NCBI GenBank assembly: GCA_030692355.1
Contig: JAUYCF010000040.1
Coordinates: forward strand, 1 to 64,000
Origin: Thiobacillus sp.
Lineage (GTDB): Bacteria > Pseudomonadota > Gammaproteobacteria > Burkholderiales > Thiobacillaceae
DNA length: 64,000 nt
Direction of reading: 5' to 3'
Part shown: one piece after another, positions 21,872-30,307 of the stretch
Numbering within the stretch: the stretch's first letter is position 1
Layout of the letters: each line of letters begins with the position of its first letter
Notes under the pieces: model-generated
What the model was told of the DNA's origin: nothing
What the model saw: only the letters and a program-made list of their open reading frames with translations
Database searches by the model: none
Made by a program: the position numbers and the translations under genes

Positions 21872-21907
21872 TCCCACATTCCATCCCGGACGCGCCAGTT
21901 CAGTCGG

Positions 21908-24115
21908 TCAGAATGTGAAATTCAGCGCAAACAGCTCGCTGACCTTGCTCGGCGTCAGCGGTTTGCTGACGACATAGCCCTGAATTTCGTCGCAGCCATT
22001 CTGTTTCAGAAACGCCACCTGCTCGAACGTCTCGACGCCTTCGGCCACCACGCGCAGCTTCAGGGCGTGCGCCAGGCGGATGGTGGCGTTGACGATTTCC
22101 GCATCGTCGCTATCGGTCAGCACATCGTTCACAAAGCTCTTGTCGATTTTCAGCGCGTCGATCGGCATGCGCTTCAGCTGGCTCAAATTGGAATATCCGG
22201 TGCCAAAATCGTCGATGTAGACGTGCAATCCGCGCTGACGCAGCGCGTCGAGAATGCCGAAGGTATGCTCGGGATTCTCCATCGCGGCGCTTTCGGTCAC
22301 TTCCAGTTGCAAATGCGCGGAATCCATTCCGGTTTCCTTCAGAATGGCATCGATATCGTCGGTCAGGCGCGCATCGGAAAGCTGTCGCGGCGACAGATTG
22401 ATGGCCACCGGCGGCGGCTTGAGCCCGGCATCGCGCCAGGCGATCCACTGGACGCACGCCGCCCGCGCCACCCAGCGTCCAATCGGCACGATCAGGCCGG
22501 TTTCCTCCGCCACAGGAATGAACCGATCGGGCCCGATGATGTTGCCCGAGCGGGGAAGCCAGCGAATCAGGGCCTCCAGCCCCACCACCCGGCCGTCGGC
22601 AAGATCGACCTTGGGCTGATACACCAGCACGAATTCATCGCGCTCGAGTGCCTGGCGCAGGCCGCTTTCCAGGGTTAGTTGCTGCTGCGCCACGGTGTTC
22701 AGATCGTCGCTGAAATATTCGAATCCGCTGCGGCGATGCTTGGCCTGGTACATCGCCAGGTCGGCCTGGCGCAGCAGGGTGTTGGCGTCGGTGCCATCGT
22801 CCGGATACACGCTGATGCCGATGCTGGCGCCGAGGGCATAACGCCGCGACCCCAGCCTGAACGATTCGGCCAACACCTGGTTCAGCTTGCGCGCCACCCG
22901 GCTGGCGCCGCGCGAGGCCGGGGGGTGGGTCAGGATGACGGCGAACTCGTCGCCGCCCAGACGGGCGACAAAATCATCGGCGCGCAACTGGTCGGACAGC
23001 CGGCTGGCGACGATGCGCAGCACCTGGTCTCCCACTTCGTGCCCCTGCGAGTCGTTGATGTGCTTGAAGCGGTCGAGGTCGATGAACAGCAGCGAAACCT
23101 GGGATTTTTCGCGCTGCGCCTGCGCCAGCGCATGATTGAGAAAATCCTGGAAATACGAACGATTGGGCAAGCCGGTCAGCGGGTCGTGGTTGGCCAGCAT
23201 GTTCAGCCGCATTTCGGAATAGCGGCGCTCGGCCAGGGCCGCCGATACGAACAGTCCGCCCAGCGCCATGGTCACCATGCTGATCTGCAGGGCAAACACG
23301 TCGCCCGGCATCGTGGTGCCGGTGATCCCGTCGTAAGAAACAACCGTCACGCCCAGCACGATGATCGCCGCCAGAAAGATGGCGAGGCTCGCCCCGGTCA
23401 CCGAAAACCGCAATGCTGCCCACAGCACGGCCGGCATCATCACGAACAGGACGATTTCGGCAGGCCGCAAGGGGTCGGCGTACGCCATCATCACCAGCGT
23501 CAACGCCAGCATGCCGAGCACCAGCGCCAGACCTTCCAGCCGCGCCCCCCGGTTGGTCGGCAGCAGATCCCAGCGCGACGCCGTCAACAGGAGCGGTGCA
23601 ACCAGGAACACCCCCAGCAAGTCGCCCAGCCACCACACCCACAATCCCCGCACCACCATGTCGGCCGGCAGGTCGCCAAAGAAGTACAGGCTGAGCACGC
23701 CCGTCAGCGCGCTCACCGCACACCCCAACGGCGCGGCGACCAGCGCAAATTTGGCGACGCTGGACACATAATCGAGGGTGGAGCTGAAGGGCTGAAGATA
23801 GCGCGGCAGCGTGCCGATGATCCCTGCTCCGGCAGTGGCGCCAAGCGCAAAGCGAAACGCGACTTCCAGCGGCAGGATCTGGCTGTTGATCGCGAACGCC
23901 CCCAGAAACACCCCCGCCATCCCCGCCGCGCCGAAGCGCAGGCTCGCCATGGCGCCAATGCCGGCCGCCAGCCAGAGGGCAGCGACCACATCGGCCACAT
24001 ACGTTGCAAGCTTGAGGCTGAGCCAGCCCGCCAGCGCATACGCCAGCGCCGTCAGCCCGACGATCAGCGCAAAGCGCCCGAATTCAGCGGAACTTGGCAG
24101 CGACAAACGGGCCAA
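21908..24115 (-). CDS. MASE1-GGDEF-EAL cyclic-di-GMP signalling protein
   Basis: 735-residue membrane protein. The N-terminal third has about eight to ten hydrophobic segments in the MASE1 arrangement (WLSLKLATYVADVVAALWLA, then GCAVSALTG). The GGDEF domain has an intact RLGGDEFAVI, so it could act as a diguanylate cyclase. The EAL domain has GLEALIRW, DDFGTGYSNL and KIDKSFV, so phosphodiesterase activity is plausible. The start is a TTG 15 bp after the stop of the 87-aa gene. It is the last gene of an operon with that gene and the FIST sensor, suggesting that the FIST ligand signal feeds c-di-GMP turnover. Confidence 0.88.
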   Translation of the reverse strand: MARLSLPSSAEFGRFALIVGLTALAYALAGWLSLKLATYVADVVAALWLAAGIGAMASLRFGAAGMAGVFLGAFAINSQILPLEVAFRFALGATAGAGIIGTLPRYLQPFSSTLDYVSSVAKFALVAAPLGCAVSALTGVLSLYFFGDLPADMVVRGLWVWWLGDLLGVFLVAPLLLTASRWDLLPTNRGARLEGLALVLGMLALTLVMMAYADPLRPAEIVLFVMMPAVLWAALRFSVTGASLAIFLAAIIVLGVTVVSYDGITGTTMPGDVFALQISMVTMALGGLFVSAALAERRYSEMRLNMLANHDPLTGLPNRSYFQDFLNHALAQAQREKSQVSLLFIDLDRFKHINDSQGHEVGDQVLRIVASRLSDQLRADDFVARLGGDEFAVILTHPPASRGASRVARKLNQVLAESFRLGSRRYALGASIGISVYPDDGTDANTLLRQADLAMYQAKHRRSGFEYFSDDLNTVAQQQLTLESGLRQALERDEFVLVYQPKVDLADGRVVGLEALIRWLPRSGNIIGPDRFIPVAEETGLIVPIGRWVARAACVQWIAWRDAGLKPPPVAINLSPRQLSDARLTDDIDAILKETGMDSAHLQLEVTESAAMENPEHTFGILDALRQRGLHVYIDDFGTGYSNLSQLKRMPIDALKIDKSFVNDVLTDSDDAEIVNATIRLAHALKLRVVAEGVETFEQVAFLKQNGCDEIQGYVVSKPLTPSKVSELFALNFTF

Positions 24116-24129
24116 GAGGTGAGGCCCGT

Positions 24130-24393
24130 CTATTGCACGGGATCGACTTCGGCGCGCACCGACTCCAGCGCGTCCTTGAGGGTTTCCTCGGACAGCCCGT
24201 TGAGTTGTTCGGCCAGCATTTCAGCCGCATCGATGGTGTCGGTATCGTCGGGCAAGGTATCGGTATCCAGATTGGCGACGAATACTGCTGCCGCGCCCGT
24301 CACCTGCAACAGCTGGCGGCGTTCGCTCATCAACATTTCGATCTCGCCGCGCAGCAGGCGGACCTCGTCTTCTTTCATGGCGTGCAGGGTCAT
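24130..24393 (-). CDS. Small coiled-coil protein, 87 aa, in the FIST/c-di-GMP operon
   Basis: Unrecognised cytoplasmic protein, mostly helical and acidic: MKEDEVRLLRGEIEMLMSER suggests a coiled coil, and DTIDAAEMLAEQLNGLSEE a second amphipathic helix. It sits between the FIST gene (19 bp upstream) and the GGDEF-EAL gene (14 bp downstream), so a linker or adaptor role is possible but not shown. A second Met at residue 6 is an alternative start. Confidence 0.6.
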   Translation of the reverse strand: MTLHAMKEDEVRLLRGEIEMLMSERRQLLQVTGAAAVFVANLDTDTLPDDTDTIDAAEMLAEQLNGLSEETLKDALESVRAEVDPVQ

Positions 24394-24412
24394 GCTTGTA
24401 TCCTCATACTGG

Positions 24413-25516
24413 TCATCCGAACAGGGTCAACACCCCGGTGTAGCCATATAAACGGTTGTGGGAAATTTCGCCGTTGGCAAAAAAACCCACCAACGGAAAA
24501 TCCCCCAGGGCATCGCGAATCAGTTCCATTTCGCGATTCGGCGCGCCGAACATGTGCTGGCCGCGCCCCAGGCAGGAATAATACACGCCGCCCCGGATCG
24601 GCGCGTTCAATTGCGCCCCGATGGCCGCGAGCATCCGCTGCAGGTCGGCCTCGGCCGACTGCCGATCGCGCCGGCAAAACAGCAGCTCGTCTCCCGGCTC
24701 GACGGTTTCGCCGACTGCCACCAGGTGATTCTGCGGGTCGACACCGAGGATGTTGCGCACCAGATAGTCGCCGGTGTCCGAACCGCGTACCGGCAGGCCG
24801 ACAAAAATATAGCCGGCCGCGCGCCGCAGGTCGTGCGCCAGCACTTCACCGATTTCTTCCTTCATCACGTCCAGCGCCGGGCGATGATCAAGGCTGCCGA
24901 TGACGTTTTTGTTGGCTGCGGTGACGCGGTGGCGCGGCCCCAGCGGCGAAACCCCCTGCGTCAGCCGCGTCGCCAGCTTCACCCGCTCGCTGAACAGCAC
25001 GCCCGACAAACCGCCGCTCACCACGCCGTCGCAGACCTGCGCGGTCACGCCTTCCGAACTGGACAGCCCGCCGACGACAAAGCCGCTCGACACACGTTCG
25101 CTGAGGCCTTCGATCAGTTCCTGGATGCGGGTGCTGGCCGGGTCGCCATGCACCATGGCGAAGTAGGCATCTGGCAACGGCTGTGCGGCGATATCCTGCG
25201 GCGTCCGCAGCAGCGGCAGCATGCTGAAATCGGTCGGCTCGAACTCGCCCAGCATCACCGCCATCGCCGGTTGCCCCAGGTATTCCACCCCGCTGGCGCA
25301 GACCCCCACGCCCACGCTGCCGGTCCAGTGCGGCACCGCCGTCGCGCTTTTGAAAAAAGCCAGGATTGCGTCAAGCTCGCCCGTGAAGGCGTCCGACACA
25401 TACAGAAACCCCAGCGTCGCCGCGGAGGGAATCGCGCCCAGCTGCTTCATGCAGGCCTGCGCGGCGCGGGTCCAGTCGGGGTCTACAGCGTGGGCAAACT
25501 TGAACGGTGTGGTCAT
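24413..25516 (-). CDS. FIST domain sensory protein
   Basis: 367-residue protein with FIST_N (about 1-220: FKFAHAVDPDWTRAAQACM, LGFLYVSDAF, GVGVCASGVEY) and FIST_C (about 230-360: GGVYYSCLGRGQHMFG, LGDFPLVGFFANGEI, YTGVLTLF). FIST domains are predicted small-ligand (probably amino-acid-related) sensors found with signal-transduction outputs. I prefer the ATG at 25516, which gives MTTPFKFAHAV, over a GTG nine codons upstream. It is the first gene of the operon with the 87-aa protein and the MASE1-GGDEF-EAL protein, and is divergent from prolyl aminopeptidase. Confidence 0.85.
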   Translation of the reverse strand: MTTPFKFAHAVDPDWTRAAQACMKQLGAIPSAATLGFLYVSDAFTGELDAILAFFKSATAVPHWTGSVGVGVCASGVEYLGQPAMAVMLGEFEPTDFSMLPLLRTPQDIAAQPLPDAYFAMVHGDPASTRIQELIEGLSERVSSGFVVGGLSSSEGVTAQVCDGVVSGGLSGVLFSERVKLATRLTQGVSPLGPRHRVTAANKNVIGSLDHRPALDVMKEEIGEVLAHDLRRAAGYIFVGLPVRGSDTGDYLVRNILGVDPQNHLVAVGETVEPGDELLFCRRDRQSAEADLQRMLAAIGAQLNAPIRGGVYYSCLGRGQHMFGAPNREMELIRDALGDFPLVGFFANGEISHNRLYGYTGVLTLFG

Positions 25517-25578
25517 GGCGGTGGGGTGAGCATGGACGTCCACGATATTATGCGAAACTCATTTTCAGGTCTCATCCC

Positions 25579-26541
25579 ATGCCAGAAATTTCAGCGCTCT
25601 ATCCGCCGACCACGCCCTACGCCAGCGGCATGCTGGAAACGGCAGGCGTCCACCGCATCTACTGGGAGACCTCCGGCAACCCCGACGGCATCCCGGTGCT
25701 GTTTGTGCACGGCGGGCCCGGTTCCGGCACCTCGCCGATCCAGCGGCAATTTTTCGATCCGGCGCGCTACCGGATCGTTTTGTTCGATCAGCGCGGCAGC
25801 GGCCGCTCGACGCCGCACGGCGAACTCACCGACAACACCACGCCGCACCTGATCGCCGACATGGAAGCGCTGCGGCGCGAACTCGGCATCGATGCCTGGC
25901 TGGTGTTCGGCGGCTCGTGGGGTTCGACGCTGGCGCTCGCCTATGCCGAAACCCACCCCGAACGCTGCCGCGGACTGGTGTTGCGCGGGATATTCCTGTG
26001 CCGGAAAAGCGAAATCGACTGGTTCCTCTACGGCATCCGCGCCTTGTTCCCCGAGGCGCAGCGGCAACTGGCGGAATTCATCCCGGAAAGCGAACGCCAC
26101 GATCTGCTCGCCGCCTATCACCGCCGCCTGCTCGACCCCGACCCGGCGGTGCACCAGCCCGCCGCGTTTCAGTGGGCCACCTTCGAGGCGTCCTGCTCGA
26201 CCCTGCTGCCCAACCCCGGCCTGGTCTCCGCGTTCTGCAACGAAAAAACCGCGCTGTCGCTGTCGCGCATCGAGGCGCATTATTTCGTCAACCGCATCTT
26301 CCTGCCCGACAACAGCCTGCTCGCCCATGTCGACCGCATCCGTTCCATCCCGACGGTGATCGTGCAGGGACGCTACGACGTCGTCTGCCCCATCGTCTCG
26401 GCCGACGAACTGGCGCGCGCCTGGCCCGAGGCGCGCTATGTCATCGTGGCGGATGCCGGCCATTCGGCGTTTGAACCGGGCATCGCACGCGAACTCGTCG
26501 CCGCCTGCAACCGCTTTGCCGAGACCGGAGGATTCGTATGA
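25579..26541 (+). CDS. pip: Prolyl aminopeptidase
   Basis: 320-residue alpha/beta-hydrolase (peptidase family S33) that removes N-terminal proline. It has the oxyanion-hole region HGGPGSG, DQRGSGRS, the nucleophile elbow GGSWGSTLALAY, the acid in QGRYDVVCP and the histidine in DAGHSAFEP. The start is the ATG giving MPEISALYPP. It overlaps the thioredoxin-like gene by ATGA. Confidence 0.93.
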   Translation: MPEISALYPPTTPYASGMLETAGVHRIYWETSGNPDGIPVLFVHGGPGSGTSPIQRQFFDPARYRIVLFDQRGSGRSTPHGELTDNTTPHLIADMEALRRELGIDAWLVFGGSWGSTLALAYAETHPERCRGLVLRGIFLCRKSEIDWFLYGIRALFPEAQRQLAEFIPESERHDLLAAYHRRLLDPDPAVHQPAAFQWATFEASCSTLLPNPGLVSAFCNEKTALSLSRIEAHYFVNRIFLPDNSLLAHVDRIRSIPTVIVQGRYDVVCPIVSADELARAWPEARYVIVADAGHSAFEPGIARELVAACNRFAETGGFV

Positions 26542-27401
26542 GCCTGTCGCCTTATGTCTTTGACGCCAGCGCCGAGAACTTCAACCGGCTGGTGCTGGAA
26601 AACTCGCACAAGGGCCCGGTGCTGGTGCACTTCTGGACCCCCAAGGCCGGCCCCTGCTTCATCCTGATGCCGCGCCTGGTCAAGCTCGCCGCCGAATACG
26701 GCGGCAAATTCCTGCTGGTGATGCTGAACACCGACGAACTGCCCGAGCTTGCCCGCCGCTTCGGCGTGACTTCGGTGCCCACGGTGAAGTTTTTCTGGCG
26801 CGGCGAGGTCGCCCACACCATCCACGGCGCCGATCCCGACAGCAGCTTTCGCGAAGTGCTCGACCGCTTCATCGCCGGCGACGCCAACCGCGCCCACGCG
26901 CTGGGCGTGGCCGCCTGGCAGGCCGGCAATATCCAGCAGGCGCGCATGCTGCTCGCCAATGCGGCGATGGCCGAGCCCGACAACCTCGCGATCCCGCGCG
27001 ACCTTGCCAAACTGCTGTGGGCCGAAGGCGAAGGCGAGCAGGCGCTGAAGCTGCTCGACAGCCTGCCGCCGGACGCGCGGGCGGAGCCCGAAATCGCCCG
27101 CCTGCACGCGCACCTGAGCCTGGCGGAAACCGCGCGGCGGGCGCCGCCGCTGGCCGAACTCGATGCCCGCCTCGCCCACGATTCAAACGACCTCGATGCA
27201 CGCTATCAGCGCGCTGCGGTATTGCTGGCGGCGGACGAGTTTGCCGGTGCCCTGGAAGAACTACTGTTTATTGCCCGCACCGACCGCGGCTTTCGCCACG
27301 ACATCGGCCGCACCAGCCTGCTGGCGCTGTTCGACCTGCTGGGCAGCGCCCATCCGCTGACGCGGCAATACCGCCAGGCCTTGTCCGAAGCGCTGCATTG
27401 A
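26538..27401 (+). CDS. Thioredoxin-like TPR protein (CnoX/YbbN family)
   Basis: 287-residue protein with an N-terminal thioredoxin fold (1-110) and a C-terminal TPR region (about 115-285). It has the length and architecture of CnoX, a holdase that hands substrates to GroEL and DnaK under oxidative stress. The usual CGPC motif reads KAGPC: Ala37 replaces the first cysteine and Cys40 remains, so no dithiol oxidoreductase activity is expected, in line with non-canonical motifs in E. coli CnoX. It is coupled to pip by ATGA. Its stop codon falls next to repeat element C. Confidence 0.82.
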   Translation: MSLSPYVFDASAENFNRLVLENSHKGPVLVHFWTPKAGPCFILMPRLVKLAAEYGGKFLLVMLNTDELPELARRFGVTSVPTVKFFWRGEVAHTIHGADPDSSFREVLDRFIAGDANRAHALGVAAWQAGNIQQARMLLANAAMAEPDNLAIPRDLAKLLWAEGEGEQALKLLDSLPPDARAEPEIARLHAHLSLAETARRAPPLAELDARLAHDSNDLDARYQRAAVLLAADEFAGALEELLFIARTDRGFRHDIGRTSLLALFDLLGSAHPLTRQYRQALSEALH

Positions 27402-27525
27402 ACCCGGTTTGTTCATTCGGGGGACGAAGTGGTTCCGTAGGGTGCGCCGTGCGCACCATGGAGCATGGATCGGTGCGCATGGCGCACCCTACGGGCCATC
27501 TATCGTCTAATGGATAATTCGAGTT
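27401..27525. repeat. MITE-like element C, divergent copy 2
   Basis: Ends AACCCGGTTTGTTCATT and AATGGATAATTCGAGTT are imperfect inverted repeats of the element C type. The core has two complementary TAGGGTGCGCCGTGCGCAC-type arms. It fills the whole gap between the cnoX-like gene and the DUF3025 gene, and its last bases include the TTG start of the latter. Confidence 0.7.
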
Positions 27526-28267
27526 GAACTTCGCCCACCCCGCCTTCACGCCCTACCGGGACCTGATCGGCGCACTGGGGCTGGCGCACGCGCTGCCCTC
27601 GCTGGACGCCCTCAACGCACTGGCCGCTGCTCGCGGCACAACGCAGTCACGCGGGTTGCCGCTGCGCTTTTTTGCCGCGGACGGCCGCCTGCCGGCACGC
27701 GATTACGAAACCCATATCCTGCACACCGGCCTGGTACCGACCCGCCCCGATACCTGGCACGACGTGCTGAATGCGCTGGTGTGGTTGCGCTTTCCGCGCT
27801 TCAAGTCCGCGCTGAATGCGGCCCACGGCGAGGCCATCACGCTTGAAACAGACAGCCGACGCGGCCGCCGGCGCGACGCGCTGACGGTGCTGGATGAATC
27901 GGGTGTATGGGTCATCAGCCGCGACCCGAGCTTGCCCCAATGGCTGGCGGACCGCGCCTGGCACGCGCTGTTCTGGGAAGCGCGCGCGCGGGTCGAAACC
28001 GGGATGTGTTTTGTGGTGGTGGGCCATGCGCTGCTGGAAAAGACACTCGCGCCCTACCCGTCGATAACCGGAAAATGCCTGCTGCTGCGTTCGGATTCGC
28101 TCGACCCCGACGCCGCCGATGCCCTGGCCGTCACGGCGCTCGGCGCGATCGGCACCCCGCGCCAGCTTGCCCCGCTTCCGGTGCAGGGAATTCCGGGCTG
28201 GGATGCGGCCAACGCCCACGCCGCGTATTACGCCAACAAGGAAATTTTCAGGCCGGCGCGCATTTAA
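27524..28267 (+). CDS. DUF3025 domain protein
   Basis: 247-residue cytoplasmic protein of unknown function. It has the DUF3025 outline: HPAFTPYRDLIGALG near the N-terminus, ARDYETHILHTGLVPTRPDTWHDVLNALVWLRFPR, and late LLLRSDSLDPDAADALA. The only start giving the full family N-terminus is TTG at 27524, which lies within the right end of element C. An insertion may have replaced the native upstream region. Confidence 0.75.
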   Translation: MNFAHPAFTPYRDLIGALGLAHALPSLDALNALAAARGTTQSRGLPLRFFAADGRLPARDYETHILHTGLVPTRPDTWHDVLNALVWLRFPRFKSALNAAHGEAITLETDSRRGRRRDALTVLDESGVWVISRDPSLPQWLADRAWHALFWEARARVETGMCFVVVGHALLEKTLAPYPSITGKCLLLRSDSLDPDAADALAVTALGAIGTPRQLAPLPVQGIPGWDAANAHAAYYANKEIFRPARI

Positions 28268-28451
28268 CCGATCAAGCCGCCGATCATCACCTGTTCCAGA
28301 AACGATGAGCAGCGACCTGCACACTTTCCGGATGACCGTTGCGAGCATCCAGAGGGCGTAAACGAGCGAAGCAATCCAGCGTCTTGATCAAGCAGGCACC
28401 CTGGATTGCCCCCGAGCGGGTTCATCGCGGCCAAGGCCGCTCCTACCATCC
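28268..28451. repeat. Intergenic repeat debris (element D core and REP-like arm)
   Basis: GCAATCCAG (28371-28379) and CTGGATTGC (28401-28409) around TTGATCAAGCAGG reproduce the central hairpin of element D in inverted orientation without its ends. Next comes CATCGCGGCCAAGGCCGCTCC (28423-28443), a REP-like arm also present at 31346-31362 and 31572-31596. No gene is seen. Confidence 0.6.
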
Positions 28452-29501
28452 TTACGCCCCGCGCCGCCGCATCGCGCTCACCCCGAACAGCCCCATCAGC
28501 CCGGCCAGCATCAGCATCGCCCATTCGGACAGCGTCGGGATGGATGCCGCGCCGCCCGGCACGCCGGGGCCGCCCTGGTCGACGATGGTGCCGTTGGCCG
28601 TCAGGTCGTCGTCGCCCAGCCCACCGTCGGTGATGCTGAAGGTGGCGGTGTTGCCGGCAATCACGGCGGGCAACTGGTACCAGTGGTAGCTTCCGTCGGT
28701 CGGGGTGGGGCCGTATTTCCAGTACACCGTGCCCGCCGGCAGGGCTTGCGGGTAGGTGACGACCAGGGTGATGGTCGATCCCGGTGTACAGCCGCCGGTG
28801 GTGAAGTCGAACAGGCCGTGCGGGAAGCTGACGCCCGCCGGGGCGCTGCCGGCGGGCGGCGAGGCGCCGTGGCCGGTGAGAGGGATGAACTGGCTGACGG
28901 TATAGCCGCAGCCTGGCCCGCCGCCGCTGAAGCTGGCGGTGATGTTGCCCGTGCCGGTGGCGGAGGGAGCGGTGTAGCTGGTGACGACCAGGGAATCAAA
29001 AGAGTCGAATAACTGTCCGCCACGCACAAGCCGAACATAGTAGGTACTGGACTTAACGTAGGCGTCGGTGCTGCCATCGTAGAAAAAGACGAACCAGGCA
29101 TCGGCCGGATTAGACGCAAAATTCGTGGAACTCCAATACAAGTCACTCATTGTTCCGGGGAAAGCGGTGGTGTCGATGGCCGGCGCGTAGGCGTCGATCT
29201 TCACCAGGGACTCCAGTTCATTCTTGCTGGGCAGGCGCCAGTCGTTGCGGCCCTTGTGGCTCGCGCCATTGGCGGCAACCGCCACGCCCAGCGCCTGGGT
29301 CCAGGTATGAAGGCTGGCGGCTCCCGCGGCGCAGCCTGCGCCGCTCAGGCCCCATGAGCACTGGTCCCACGTCAGGCCGGTCACCGTGTCGGTGATGGTG
29401 CCATCATTGTTGTCGGTGAAGGCGGCATAAGTCGGCCAGGCGACAAGCAGGGCAAGGATAGCCGGGAAGAAACGATAAAAGAAACGCGATAGGGTGGTCA
29501 T
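28452..29501 (-). CDS. DUF1566 protein with internal variable-repeat-like segment and IPTL-CTERM sorting signal
   Basis: 349-residue secreted protein. A signal peptide (about 1-26, ends PTYAA) precedes a DUF1566 (C-type lectin-like) domain with DTVTGLTWDQCSWGL, DWRLPSKNELESLV and a C-terminal part LYWSSTNFASNPADAWFVFF ... YYVRLVRGGQ. A beta-rich spacer follows (about 180-315), then the tripartite IPTL-CTERM tail: IPTLSEWAM, a hydrophobic span and basic MRRRGA. That tail marks envelope sorting by an exosortase-like system. The 55-codon block 29013-29177 aligns gaplessly with the end of the other DUF1566 gene. The usual DGR layout has that block at the very C-terminus; here it is internal. Confidence 0.85.
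   Translation of the reverse strand: MTTLSRFFYRFFPAILALLVAWPTYAAFTDNNDGTITDTVTGLTWDQCSWGLSGAGCAAGAASLHTWTQALGVAVAANGASHKGRNDWRLPSKNELESLVKIDAYAPAIDTTAFPGTMSDLYWSSTNFASNPADAWFVFFYDGSTDAYVKSSTYYVRLVRGGQLFDSFDSLVVTSYTAPSATGTGNITASFSGGGPGCGYTVSQFIPLTGHGASPPAGSAPAGVSFPHGLFDFTTGGCTPGSTITLVVTYPQALPAGTVYWKYGPTPTDGSYHWYQLPAVIAGNTATFSITDGGLGDDDLTANGTIVDQGGPGVPGGAASIPTLSEWAMLMLAGLMGLFGVSAMRRRGA
29013..29177 (-). repeat. Variable-repeat-like segment 1 (VR1)
   Basis: 55 codons (IDTTAFPGTM ... YVRLVRGGQ) equal in length to VR2 at 30524-30688, without gaps; 28 of 55 residues are identical. From the conserved Tyr-Trp-Ser onward, 18 of 22 shared codons are identical to the base (including the rare tct for Ser and the run gttcggcttgtgcgt), while the codons between them differ mainly at positions 1 and 2. 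Four shared codons differ only as T/C at position 3. This is the pattern expected of DGR-diversified C-lectin scaffolds. Confidence 0.65.
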
Positions 29502-29590
29502 GAAACACCTCGAAAATCGGATGGCAGAAAAGAAGGAAACAGGGAGCGGCTCGGCTTGGCATGGGGAAGTAATTTCCCTATCTTGAGCGC

Positions 29591-29839
29591 ATGGGCAGGA
29601 TACACAGCGGGAACGGCTGGATCATCAAGGTGCAGGCCAACAAGCACCCGCCGATTCACGCCCATGTGCTGCACCCAAACGGCAAGGCGACGGTCACCCT
29701 GGCCGGCGAAGTGGCGAATGCCGGTGTGCCGCGCACGGTGGTCGCGCGGTGGTCGTCGCCGCCCGCGCCTGGATCCGTCGCCCATGCCGAGATCGTCGAG
29801 GCCGAATGGCAACGCATGAATAACCCGCGCAGGAGATGA
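29591..29839 (+). CDS. DUF4160 protein (toxin-antitoxin-like partner)
   Basis: 82-residue basic protein: GRIHSGNGWIIKVQANKHPP followed by IHAHVLHPNGKATVTL and LAGEVANAGVPRT. The HPPIHAHV segment is the DUF4160 hallmark. DUF4160 genes are routinely followed by DUF2442 genes, as here (3 bp spacing), and the pair is thought to be a toxin-antitoxin-like module, though this is unproven. It lies on the strand opposite to both DUF1566 genes and to the avd fragment. Confidence 0.7.
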   Translation: MGRIHSGNGWIIKVQANKHPPIHAHVLHPNGKATVTLAGEVANAGVPRTVVARWSSPPAPGSVAHAEIVEAEWQRMNNPRRR

Positions 29840-29842
29840 ATC

Positions 29843-30298
29843 ATGAAAAAACAAGCCGCCCGCATCGTATCCGTCAGCACCGAACCCGGTATGGCCGTGG
29901 CTGTGGGGCTTTCCGATGGTCGTGCCTTGCGTGTCGCGCTGAACGGCCTTGCCGAGAGCCTGAGCGTTTTCTCGCCGCTGGAAAATCCCGGTGAATTTGC
30001 CACCGCCAGAGTGGCGGATTTCGGCTGGACGCTGGAATGGGCGTGCGGCGCTTCGCTGGATGTCGATCGCGTCGAGTTGGCGCTGGAACAGGTCGGCATG
30101 GCGGCCAATGTGGCTTTCCGCCACTGGCAGGACGCGCACCGCCTGAGCCTGTCGCAGGCGGCGGCCATCGGCCTGTCGCGCCGCACGGTGAGCCAATACC
30201 GCACCGGCGTAAGGCCGGTGCCGCGCACGGTAGCCCTGGCCTGTAAGGGTTGGGAGGCGGAGCAGGCCGCTCTCGGAAATTCCGCCGGGCATCGTTGA
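29843..30298 (+). CDS. DUF2442 protein with C-terminal helix-turn-helix
   Basis: 151 residues. The N-terminal DUF2442 domain (RIVSVSTEPGMAVAVGLSDG ... GLAESLSVFSPL) is followed by an HTH (FRHWQDAHRLSLSQAAAIGLSRRTVSQYRTG, then VPRTVALACKGWEA), as in the regulator half of DUF4160/DUF2442 pairs. GGAG precedes the ATG. The gene ends about 8 bp from the point where the opposite-strand avd-like homology stops, so its arrival or a deletion probably broke that gene. Confidence 0.72.
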   Translation: MKKQAARIVSVSTEPGMAVAVGLSDGRALRVALNGLAESLSVFSPLENPGEFATARVADFGWTLEWACGASLDVDRVELALEQVGMAANVAFRHWQDAHRLSLSQAAAIGLSRRTVSQYRTGVRPVPRTVALACKGWEAEQAALGNSAGHR

Positions 30299-30307
30299 AA
30301 CGGGGCT

